Shown here: piece after piece, positions 16,809 to 23,364 of the stretch
Position numbering within the stretch: the first letter of the stretch is position 1
How the letters are laid out: each line of letters opens with the position of its first letter
DNA from: Crateriforma spongiae
GTDB taxonomy: Bacteria > Planctomycetota > Planctomycetia > Pirellulales > Pirellulaceae
Assembly (NCBI RefSeq): GCF_012290005.1
Contig: NZ_JAAXMS010000008.1
Span: 245,371-309,370 of the forward strand
Direction of reading: 5' to 3'
DNA: 64,000 bases
The notes under the pieces: generated by a model
What the model was told of the DNA's origin: nothing
What the model saw: the letters and a program-made list of their open reading frames with translations, nothing else
The model's database searches: none
Made by a program: the position numbers and the translations under genes

Positions 16809-17217
16809 CAATATCAGCCAATGCATCCAGTCGTTCGATGTCGTCCATTAAGCGACGCAAGTCATCTTCGTCGGCGGCTTCTTCAAGTTTGCGGAAGTAG
16901 GCTGCCTGAACTGATCCCTTCAGCTTCCCCGCGATCATCTCATCCAGGCGTTCACGCAGTCCTTCAATCTTCGGAGCGACAACTGACGAAAGCTTTTCCA
17001 CGATGCTTGCGCGTTTTTCTCTGGCGGCAGCAAGCTCATTCTTTGCCTTTGCCGTTGCGAGGGCCCGCTGAACTCGTGAGACAGCATTTGTGATGTCTAA
17101 CCCACAGCGGGCTAGCTCATCACGAACCTCTTCCTGGCTGAGAGCACTTACGGGCTCCGACACAAAGTCAAAGAATCGGTCCCAAACCTCGTCAGCATAT
17201 CGGTCTAAGTCGTTCAT
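16786..17217 (-). CDS. Small helical protein of the sigma-ImmA operon
   Basis: This 143-residue product is almost entirely helical and highly charged, with a probable coiled coil in the middle (SRVQRALATAKAKNELAAAR to about residue 100) and an acidic end (IDETETET). I recognise no family. Its ATG overlaps the stop of the sigma-like gene (ATGA, 17214-17217), with GGGAGG about eight bases upstream. Its 3' end overlaps the peptidase start. By position it may be the protein that holds the sigma-like factor and that the peptidase cuts, like an anti-sigma factor. That is inference only. Confidence 0.6.
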   Translation of the reverse strand: MNDLDRYADEVWDRFFDFVSEPVSALSQEEVRDELARCGLDITNAVSRVQRALATAKAKNELAAAREKRASIVEKLSSVVAPKIEGLRERLDEMIAGKLKGSVQAAYFRKLEEAADEDDLRRLMDDIERLDALADIDETETET

Positions 17218-17816
17218 TTTCGCGACCTCCCAAGTTTCACGAAGGCCTTGTCTACTGCCCGTCGCAGGCGTTTCTGTGCGTTGTTGACATCAGATACATC
17301 CAATCCAAGATACTCCGCGATTTCAGCAGGCTTCGTGATTTCGGCCTCGATGCACTCGAAGATTGACTTCGCCAATTCGTCGTCTCCCAATTCGGCAAGC
17401 ACGGCTTCTCGGGTACGAAGCCGTCCTTCCTCGTCGATCACGATTTCGTCAGGCCTCTTACTCTTGCCTCTAAGTCTATATGCCGGCTCGTTGTCTTTTT
17501 TTGCCGTGTTGATCCTTCGTGTCTTGCGATTCTCGACGCTTTCCACAAGGTGGCTGATCTTGCTGTCGACCACACTCTGTAGGAACTGCAAGAAATCAGG
17601 GTGTTTGGTTTTGTCCCATTTCCTCGTTCCATCGAGAAACGCCTCGATGGCCTCAGCAGCGAAATCCTGAGCGCCAGCGGCGCCCGGAACTGCTCCACCC
17701 TTGGCATACGGAACGCCCCGCCAGTACAGCTTTTTCAGCTTGGAATGGGCGTGGAGCGTCAGTTTCCCAACCAGCTCTTCCCACTCAGCATCGGACAAGT
17801 TGGGTACTTCAACCAA
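17214..17816 (-). CDS. Sigma-70-like (ECF-like) DNA-binding protein
   Basis: The 200-residue product has two helical parts joined by a basic linker. The first (about residues 45-100: AQDFAAEAIEAFLDGTRKWD, then FLQFLQSVVDSKISHLVES) resembles sigma region 2. The last (about 160-195: ITKPAEIAEYLGLDVSDVNN, then KRLRRAVDKAF) is a region 4-like helix-turn-helix. It may direct RNA polymerase or act as a plain DNA-binding regulator. The start is TTG at 17814-17816: a GGAGG stands seven bases before it and no ATG lies in frame upstream before a TGA. It is divergent from the CBASS operon across 171 bases and first in its own operon. Confidence 0.7.
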   Translation of the reverse strand: MVEVPNLSDAEWEELVGKLTLHAHSKLKKLYWRGVPYAKGGAVPGAAGAQDFAAEAIEAFLDGTRKWDKTKHPDFLQFLQSVVDSKISHLVESVENRKTRRINTAKKDNEPAYRLRGKSKRPDEIVIDEEGRLRTREAVLAELGDDELAKSIFECIEAEITKPAEIAEYLGLDVSDVNNAQKRLRRAVDKAFVKLGRSRK

Positions 17817-17987
17817 GCAACGGCCTCCGATCCGCTTTTTGCTGAGATTTGGGGCGTTCAGCCAATTTCAAAGACGCTGGGAAATTTCTTCGAAATGCAC
17901 GGCAAATTCCAACTGTAGGCCGGCATGAAGTAATAGGGCGTGGCAAATCCGCCACAACGAAGCATACATAATACGAGGTAAACGCAA
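17817..17987. promoter_or_regulatory. Divergent control region between sigma-ImmA and CBASS operons
   Basis: Both operons start from this 171-base region. It contains a small dyad (ATTTC-ttc-GAAAT, 17884-17896) and an imperfect dyad GTGGC-aaatcc-GCCAC just upstream of the CBASS side. An A/T-rich CATACATAATACG segment could hold a -10 element. GAGGT at 17975-17979 is the ribosome site of the CD-NTase gene. Operator function is inference from position and symmetry. Confidence 0.45.
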
Positions 17988-19121
17988 ATGTTAAAAGAAG
18001 TTAGAGCCTCGGCAAATGCCGAGCTTGACGAAGTGCTTGAGCTGCTGTGCGAGGCACTCCAACCAACCCCAACCCTGTGGGGAGACGCACAGCAGAAGTA
18101 CAACGCTGTGGGCAATTGGCTTGCTGCTCCGGAATCGAAGCTGAACTTGCTGAAACCAGACATCAAGTATCAGGGCTCTGCGTTGATCGAGACAGTCGTT
18201 CGACCTTGGGGACGCGAAGAATTTGACGTCGACTTGCTCTGCATTCTGAATACCGACCGTGTACAGCACCCGAATCCCATGGCGGTGTACGACTTGGTTG
18301 CGGCTCGACTCGCCGAGCACGCCACGTATCGACGCTTGATGACACGCAAGGAACGGTGCATCGAACTCAACTACGCGGGCCAATTCCATCTCGATATCGT
18401 GCCTGCGATTCCAAGATTCGGGCTTGGCCAGAAGCTCATGATCCCAGACAGGAAACAAAAAGTCTGGATTCCAACTGACCCGTTCGGATACGCGGATTGG
18501 TTCTTCGGCCGGACGCCCGTCACGAAAATGGCCGCTGAGCAATACAAAGCTCGAGCGGACGTCCAGCCGCTGCAGCCTGCGAAACGAGCCAAGGACATCG
18601 CACCATTGCAGCGGACCGTTCAATTGATGAAGCGTCGTCGAGATTTGTTCTTCGACGGAAGTGAAGACGCTCCGAAGTCGATTGCTTTGACGACTTTGGC
18701 ATCCAAACACTACGACGGCGAGGCAATGTGCACCGATGCGTTGCTAACAGTGCTGACCAGAATACAGGAAGAAATCAACAAGGCTTCCGGCATCTTGGTG
18801 ATCCCGAACCCTGTAGATCGATCTGAGAATCTCGGACGTCATTGGAATGAACGATCATACGCTCGGTTCAAGCGGTTCATTAGCCAGTTCCTGGAGGAAA
18901 TGCACGAGCTGCTCGAGCTGCGTGGCTGGGACAAGATCACCGAAGCGTTGGAAGAACTTTTTGGCGATCGAGCACGTGGTGCCGTGGAAAAATACGCCAA
19001 GAGCTTGGAAGAAAAACGTAGAAGCAGCAAATTGGGATTTTCGGCTGGACCAGTCATCCTGACTCCCGCCGCTTCGACCGCAACACGGATGGTGCCGCGA
19101 AATGAATTCTTCGGCAACTAA
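17988..19121 (+). CDS. CD-NTase: CBASS cyclic-oligonucleotide synthase
   Basis: The 377-residue product is a DncV/cGAS-like nucleotidyltransferase. YQGSALIETVV gives the GS motif (Gly63-Ser64), EFDVDLL gives the acidic pair Asp80 and Asp82, and FHLDIVPA gives the third acid, Asp136. A helical C-terminal domain (about 210-345) follows, and the tail ends ...NEFFGN. On sensing phage it would make a cyclic di- or trinucleotide that activates the effector. In E2-type CBASS the C-terminal tail is the point of conjugation, and a Gly is next to last here. GAGGT lies eight bases before the ATG. The gene overlaps the E2-like gene by 20 bases. Base specificity cannot be read from the sequence. Confidence 0.9.
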   Translation: MLKEVRASANAELDEVLELLCEALQPTPTLWGDAQQKYNAVGNWLAAPESKLNLLKPDIKYQGSALIETVVRPWGREEFDVDLLCILNTDRVQHPNPMAVYDLVAARLAEHATYRRLMTRKERCIELNYAGQFHLDIVPAIPRFGLGQKLMIPDRKQKVWIPTDPFGYADWFFGRTPVTKMAAEQYKARADVQPLQPAKRAKDIAPLQRTVQLMKRRRDLFFDGSEDAPKSIALTTLASKHYDGEAMCTDALLTVLTRIQEEINKASGILVIPNPVDRSENLGRHWNERSYARFKRFISQFLEEMHELLELRGWDKITEALEELFGDRARGAVEKYAKSLEEKRRSSKLGFSAGPVILTPAASTATRMVPRNEFFGN

Positions 19122-19575
19122 ATTCGGTAAACGGATCTACGGTCTTCCCGAACAAGCGGCCCGCGTCTGCCTCGTTTGTCCGGATTTCAAATACAGCATC
19201 CGCAAGGGTGAGCTCGTTGGGACGGGATCGATGCAGCCAACGCCAACATGTTGCTGTTATCGGTTCAGGCTGAGGTACCGCATTGGCGAGAGCCCAAAAG
19301 TGTGGATTCTCGACCCGGTCCTTCGGTGCCGTAGTGACCAAAGCAAGATCCCTCATACCTATCTTGAAGACGAGCCTTGTGTTTTTCGGCCGGGAGTCGA
19401 CTGGTCAGATGAAAAGATATTGGCCTCGACCCTCATCCCGTGGCTTGCAATGTGGCTGATGTACTACGAGTTCTGGCATGCGACGGGGGAATGGCTGGGC
19501 GGTGGAGAGCACCCTGAGGTGCCGACCGACTCAAATGAAACACACAATCAATCAGATGAAGAGGAGTTAAGTTAA
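19102..19575 (+). CDS. CBASS E2-like conjugating protein (short type II)
   Basis: The 157-residue product matches the prokaryotic E2-like proteins of short type II CBASS. IPHTYLEDEPCVFRPG carries the His85-x-Tyr87 and Cys93 pattern of the E2 active site. The WSDEKILASTLIPWLAMWLM, YYEFWHATGEWLGGGEHP end is a hallmark block of this family. No E1/JAB protein (Cap2/Cap3) is present. In such systems the E2 alone modifies or primes the cyclase, as shown for a Serratia system. The acidic tail (QSDEEELS) is probably disordered. It starts inside the cyclase gene and ends on the first base of the effector start (TAATG), so translation of all three is coupled. Confidence 0.85.
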   Translation: MNSSATKFGKRIYGLPEQAARVCLVCPDFKYSIRKGELVGTGSMQPTPTCCCYRFRLRYRIGESPKVWILDPVLRCRSDQSKIPHTYLEDEPCVFRPGVDWSDEKILASTLIPWLAMWLMYYEFWHATGEWLGGGEHPEVPTDSNETHNQSDEEELS

Positions 19576-20657
19576 TGTTCAAAATTCTTAGTCTTGATGG
19601 CGGCGGCATCCGTGGTGCCTTTACGGCGGCGGTCCTTGCCGAAATTGAAAACCGTCTACAACGCCCAATCGGAGATTACTTTGATCTGGTCGCTGGCACA
19701 TCGACAGGCGGGCTGATAGCCGCAGCTGTTGCCACTGGTATGTCAGCTTCCACGATCGTGGAATTCTACAAAGAGAAAGGCCCGGAGGTGTTTGCTCCTC
19801 GCCCGAAATACAAACCGAAAAAGTTCGGTCGCAAAATCGGAATGCCAGTCGCCAGATTCGCAGCCAAGAAAGCTGTCGGTGTGCAGTTGGATGATGTGCT
19901 GCAGACGAAGTACGAAGGTGGACCGCTGCGGTCGGCCGTAGAGGGTGTCTTTGGCCAGCAGCTGATGGGAGATATCACCCGATGTCGACTGGTTGTTCCA
20001 GCCGTCGATGTAACTGCCGGAAGAACGATTGTCTTCAAGACTCCGCACATCCCCGGAATGACTCGTGATCGTCACTACAAGCTGGCGGATATTCTGATGG
20101 CGACGACTGCGGCACCAACTTTTTTTCCGCACGCGATGCTAGGCGAAGACGGAGCGGTGGTTGACGGCGGCTTGTGGGCAAACAACCCGAGCCTTGTTGC
20201 CTATACCGAAGCGATGAAGATTCGAGAGTGTGCTTGTCGAGAAGTTGATCCTGATTTCGATTCTGCTGACGTTCACATCCTGTCAATAGGAACTGGTGAA
20301 CCACGATACTCTCTGGTCCCTCCTGGGGACAACGCGGGCATTGGATGGTGGGGACCGCAGGTTTTTGATGTGGCTTCGATTTCGCAATCCCAGGGCGTCA
20401 GTTTCCAACTCAACTATTTGCTGGGTGAGAGGTACTCGCGAATCAACTTTGAACTGCCTGACGCATCGTGGACGCTTGATTCTTTGCAGCACCTTCCGGC
20501 ACTGTTGCATCAGGGGCGCACCGTCGCACACGACAATCTGACACGAGTGTTCGATGTCTTCCTTGCTAGCTCGACACCCGGCTTCGCGCCGTTTGAAGAT
20601 TGTGGTCAGCTAACATCGCATGGCGGATCGGTTTCTGAAACTGGCGTGAAGTCTTAG
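19575..20657 (+). CDS. capV: CapV-type patatin phospholipase, CBASS effector
   Basis: The 360-residue product is a patatin-family phospholipase. LSLDGGGIRG (residues 6-14) forms the oxyanion loop, GTSTGG (41-46) carries nucleophile Ser43, and VVDGGLWANNP contains Asp197 of the Ser-Asp dyad. CapV enzymes bind the cyclic nucleotide made by the cyclase and then degrade the cell's membrane phospholipids, causing abortive infection. Length and motif order are normal, so it should be active. A GAGGAG ribosome site lies eight bases upstream. It is the last gene of the operon. A GGCAAC...GTTGCC inverted repeat directly after the stop could be a weak terminator. Confidence 0.9.
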   Translation: MFKILSLDGGGIRGAFTAAVLAEIENRLQRPIGDYFDLVAGTSTGGLIAAAVATGMSASTIVEFYKEKGPEVFAPRPKYKPKKFGRKIGMPVARFAAKKAVGVQLDDVLQTKYEGGPLRSAVEGVFGQQLMGDITRCRLVVPAVDVTAGRTIVFKTPHIPGMTRDRHYKLADILMATTAAPTFFPHAMLGEDGAVVDGGLWANNPSLVAYTEAMKIRECACREVDPDFDSADVHILSIGTGEPRYSLVPPGDNAGIGWWGPQVFDVASISQSQGVSFQLNYLLGERYSRINFELPDASWTLDSLQHLPALLHQGRTVAHDNLTRVFDVFLASSTPGFAPFEDCGQLTSHGGSVSETGVKS

Positions 20658-20780
20658 TTGGCAACCTGTTTCCTCTGTGTTGCCTGATCCCGGCGATTCG
20701 ATGTTACGCCCTCGCTAGTACTATCCGGTGGCCGACAGCGGCGACATGAATTGGGATCTCAATCGCAGATTGGCGGTCGA

Positions 20781-21053
20781 CTACAGATGTCCAGAGGGCT
20801 TTGCACCAGCCAACACCTCATGAGCCGGGACCAGTTCAATCGTCCGGATCGATGCCAAGCGGAATTGGCGGACCTCCTCCCTTTGGAGGCAGAGGGCACG
20901 GACGGTTGTGGGTGTGGTCATGCGTATCGGACTGATGATGCGATCCGTCACTTCGCCGGCCGCGTCGATGTATTGGATTCGCGCCGCATAGCGATCCGGA
21001 TCGCTGGCTTTCATCAGTAACGATCGCATCCTTTTCAACTCACGCTCGGTCAT
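20781..21053 (-). CDS. Small WYL-like domain protein
   Basis: This 90-residue product resembles an isolated WYL fold: MTERELKRMRSLLMKA as an N-terminal helix, YAARIQYIDAAGEVTDRIIS as the first strands (compare the usual I-x-Y-x-D-x-x-G-x-x-T-x-R-x-V-x-P), then VRALCLQREEVRQFRLASIR, the strand pair before the end. Full WYL regulators also have a helix-turn-helix; none is present here. CapW, a WYL regulator of CBASS operons, makes the position 124 bases after capV suggestive. The strand is opposite, though, and such small proteins may be general in this group. Its start overlaps the stop of the gene at 21050-21274. Confidence 0.5.
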   Translation of the reverse strand: MTERELKRMRSLLMKASDPDRYAARIQYIDAAGEVTDRIISPIRMTTPTTVRALCLQREEVRQFRLASIRTIELVPAHEVLAGAKPSGHL

Positions 21054-21274
21054 CGCCCCAGCTCCGCCGCCGACTGTGTGGCAAGTTCCCGTTGCCGGTC
21101 GTGAACCGGCACGCGTGGGTCTTCGCCGGCCGATCGCATCGTCGGCCGAGGATGTTCGGGACGCTGGGGCGGTGACGTCGGAAAGCCGCCCGTCATCCGG
21201 ACCCGGCGGAGCAACTGTGCCAGGCCCGCCAAGTCCGTCTCACAGCGTTCGGCTCGCAAAGAGCGGGTCGCCAT
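21050..21274 (-). CDS. Possible 74-residue protein coupled to the WYL-like gene
   Basis: A frame from an ATG at 21272-21274 ends in TGA at 21050-21052, which overlaps the ATG of the WYL-like gene (ATGA). The product begins with a helix (CETDLAGLAQLLRRVRMTGG) and continues Pro/Arg-rich, with no family features. The overlap argues for translation, but the frame stays open far upstream across the tRNA gene, as GC-rich DNA often does. I rate it as possible only. Confidence 0.3.
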   Translation of the reverse strand: MATRSLRAERCETDLAGLAQLLRRVRMTGGFPTSPPQRPEHPRPTMRSAGEDPRVPVHDRQRELATQSAAELGR

Positions 21275-21420
21275 CGCGGCTTTCGTTGCCTGTCTTGCAC
21301 AACCCGGCTTTGGGCTCAACACTGGTCGTGCTGCATCGGTCGTTTGAATGGACCGATATTGGGAAAACACCGACGATTGGGATCGGCCACCACCGCGTGG
21401 CCCCCGATCGTTCCAGCCCA

Positions 21421-21506
21421 GCCCGGGTGGTGGAATTGGCAGACACAGGGGATTTAAAATCCCCCGGCCGGTTACGGCCTTGCGGGTTCGAGTCCCGCCC
21501 CGGGCA
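21421..21506 (+). tRNA. tRNA-Leu, anticodon TAA
   Basis: The acceptor arms GCCCGGG (21421-21427) and CCCGGGC (21499-21505) pair fully. The D arm includes GGTGGAATTGGCAGAC, the anticodon stem is GGGGA/TCCCC with loop TTTAAAA (anticodon TAA), and a long variable arm with GGCC...GGCC is present, as in class II tRNAs. The T arm is GCGGG-TTCGAGT-CCCGC. Discriminator A is at 21506; CCA is not encoded. It reads UUA codons. Confidence 0.95.
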
Positions 21507-21581
21507 TGCTGGTCTTCTTTGTTTTTCTGTGGTCTTGGCCACGCGCACCGCGCACGGTCCGATCGCGCGGACGGCAAAATG

Positions 21582-21618
21582 AAACGGGCCGCCCGATGGA
21601 TCACCCGGCGGCCCGTTT
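21582..21618 (-). terminator. Terminator of the Cys-rich gene
   Basis: AAACGGGCCGCC (21582-21593) and GGCGGCCCGTTT (21607-21618) form a perfect 12-bp stem with a 13-base loop. Read on the minus strand, the stem ends in TTT and TTTCATTTTG follows. It therefore looks like an intrinsic terminator for the gene ending at 21651. Confidence 0.75.
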
Positions 21619-21650
21619 GGAAATTCAACTTCTTCGCAGATCCGGCTGGA

Positions 21651-21872
21651 TCAGTCGTCGCAGCACGTGGTGCAGCAGGCGGCTTCGCAGGCACAAGGTC
21701 CGCCGTCGTCACAGACACAACCGGCGGCATCACACCGACAGTTTTCACACGAACAGCTGTCGCCACAGCATGCACAGGCCGCATCGGCTTGCGTCGTGGA
21801 TGCGTTCAGGGCGAACGGGGCGGTGGCCAGAGCGCCGGCCAGAACGGTACCGATCATAAGATTCTTGATCAT
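21651..21872 (-). CDS. Secreted cysteine-rich metal-binding-like peptide
   Basis: The 73-residue product from the ATG at 21870-21872 has a signal sequence (MIKNLMIGTVLAGALATAPFA) and a mature part in which about a third of residues are Cys, in motifs such as CACCGDSCSCENCRC and CACEAACCTTCC. The density and spacing resemble metallothioneins, so thiol binding of Cu, Zn or Cd outside the membrane is likely but inferred. It follows another Cys-containing secreted protein by 62 bases on the same strand, possibly as one unit. A strong terminator follows. Confidence 0.6.
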   Translation of the reverse strand: MIKNLMIGTVLAGALATAPFALNASTTQADAACACCGDSCSCENCRCDAAGCVCDDGGPCACEAACCTTCCDD

Positions 21873-21934
21873 CAGACAATAACTCCAAACAGACAAAACA
21901 ATTCGAATCAAAAACGAAAGGTCAGTCGGAGTTG

Positions 21935-22354
21935 TTATTTCAGCCAAACACTGAGTTGAGATTGCCGCTGATTGTGGCTGGGAATTGGCCGGTCAACCGT
22001 ACGTTCCCGACGAACCGGGAATGCGGAGTCGGCAAATTCCGAAGCCGGATAAGACAGCAGGGCGACGGCAACCGAGTCGGGCCGGTCGACGTTGGACGTG
22101 ACGACGGCAAAAGATTCGGTGCGGCTGAGGCACGCACATGATGACGGGTCTTGCTCGTTGTGACGATTGCCGTCCAATCCGCAAAGGACGTCCGCGGCTG
22201 ATGCGGCCGACGTCGAACCACAGCAGCACGACGGCGACGCCACGGGATGGCTTGCGGTGATGGTCTGGTCACAACAGCACGACGCCATCACGGCCGGCGG
22301 GAACGCCAGAGCCGCGGCGAGGACGAACGCGATGATGCTGCGAAATGGGACCAT
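21935..22354 (-). CDS. Secreted protein with paired-cysteine clusters
   Basis: A 139-residue product starts MVPFRSIIAFVLAAALAFPP, a signal peptide with cleavage near VMA-S. It continues with CCCDQT, SPSCCCGS, VLCGLD and SSCACLS, then a Cys-free basic tail. The Cys triplets look like metal or redox sites, perhaps related to copper handling like other small planctomycete and Gram-negative stress proteins, but no family is recognised. It probably leads a two-gene unit with the metallothionein-like peptide. Confidence 0.55.
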   Translation of the reverse strand: MVPFRSIIAFVLAAALAFPPAVMASCCCDQTITASHPVASPSCCCGSTSAASAADVLCGLDGNRHNEQDPSSCACLSRTESFAVVTSNVDRPDSVAVALLSYPASEFADSAFPVRRERTVDRPIPSHNQRQSQLSVWLK

Positions 22355-22477
22355 ACAACTACGCTAGAGAGTCACCCCGGGGCCGGTCAATCGAAATATT
22401 TGACGTCGATGCGGCGGGACGGGGCAATACCTAAGAATGGTCGAAGAGGCCGCCGATCCGACACCGATGGGTTGAAG

Positions 22478-22545
22478 GTAGCGGGTAGCGGGTAGCGGGT
22501 AGCGGGTAGCGGTAGCGGTAGCGGTAGCGGTAGCGGGTAGCGGGG
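22478..22545. repeat. Short tandem repeat GTAGCG(G)
   Basis: About ten head-to-tail units of six or seven bases (GTAGCGG or GTAGCG) sit between the GNAT gene stop and the Cys-rich gene promoter region. The unit switches from seven bases to six and back to seven. Such arrays change length by slippage. No function is visible. Confidence 0.85.
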
Positions 22546-22560
22546 AGTGACGCAGTCCGA

Positions 22561-23202
22561 TTAGACGGCGGTGGACAATTCGGAACGGGGCGCACGGCGT
22601 GGGTCGATCGCATCAGGGAGAATTCGACAGCGAAACCGCGCGATGCCGGAGGGGTCGATCCGGCGGCGTTCGATATGCGTGGTCTTGCGCAACACTGCGG
22701 CGATCGATGGATTGTCGGCCAAGGCGGTGGCTTGCCAGCGGGTGATTCCCACACGCAAAGACGCAGCGGCTAGGGAACGCAACAACAGCGTTCCGGCCCC
22801 GCGATTTTGCCATTGATCGACGACGACGATGCCCAGGTCGGCGGTCCGCATTCGATCGGGATCGCGGATCATTCGGGCCACCGCGATGGGCACCATCTGG
22901 TCCATCGAATCATCGCGGACTTCCAGTGCGAATGCGATTTGCTGAAACCCATCGGGATGCGTCAGCTGAAACAACTGGTCGTTGGTAAAGGAACGTTTGT
23001 CGAAGAAGAATCGGCGCACGCGGCTTTGAGGCGAAAGGCTTTGCAACCCATGCACCAAAGCGTCACGGTCGCCGGGCATCAGCGATCGCACGTGGCCGGG
23101 GCGTCCGTCGGGCATCCGCACCGGTTGGGGAGACCAGTGGACGTGAATTCGGTCGGTGGCGTGCAGGCGTCTGCGTGTCGGGTTCCTTGTCTGATCCGTC
23201 AT
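22561..23202 (-). CDS. GNAT-family N-acetyltransferase
   Basis: The 213-residue product (ATG at 23200-23202) has the GNAT fold. An N-terminal RSLMPGDRDALVHGLQSLSP is followed by RFFFDKRSF and FALEVRDD-like strands, then the acetyl-CoA loop ADLGIVVVDQWQNRGAGTLL, where Q-N-R-G-A-G is motif A. NPSIAAVLRKT is motif B with the usual Asn. It resembles the acetyltransferase domain of Pat-type protein lysine acetyltransferases or GNAT proteins of the same subgroup; the acceptor is unknown. It follows the sulfatase gene by 162 bases on the same strand. A start 13 codons upstream is possible. Confidence 0.8.
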   Translation of the reverse strand: MTDQTRNPTRRRLHATDRIHVHWSPQPVRMPDGRPGHVRSLMPGDRDALVHGLQSLSPQSRVRRFFFDKRSFTNDQLFQLTHPDGFQQIAFALEVRDDSMDQMVPIAVARMIRDPDRMRTADLGIVVVDQWQNRGAGTLLLRSLAAASLRVGITRWQATALADNPSIAAVLRKTTHIERRRIDPSGIARFRCRILPDAIDPRRAPRSELSTAV

Positions 23203-23364
23203 GTCCGTGCCCCGAATGGATTGCGATTGAAAACGTTCCATTCTTTGAAGATGTGCGTCCCAGGTTCAAGCAACTGGATGGGTGGTGCGACATTGCGTCG
23301 ACGCGGCTGGGGCGGCCGCGCGATTCCAAATCGGAAGCATGTTGCGGCCGATCGAAGTGGAGTC

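Noticed and set aside
17988..20657. Full type II CBASS with E1/JAB (Cap2/Cap3)
   Set aside because: No E1 or JAB-domain frame exists in or near the operon; the E2-like gene stands alone.
21421..21506. tRNA-Leu as attachment site of the accessory region to its left
   Set aside because: Islands usually enter the 3' end of a tRNA gene; here the accessory DNA lies on the 5' side, no integrase is near, and I saw no repeat of the tRNA 3' end to the left.
22478..22545. CRISPR or regulatory iteron array
   Set aside because: Units are only six or seven bases without spacers; a simple slippage-type microsatellite.
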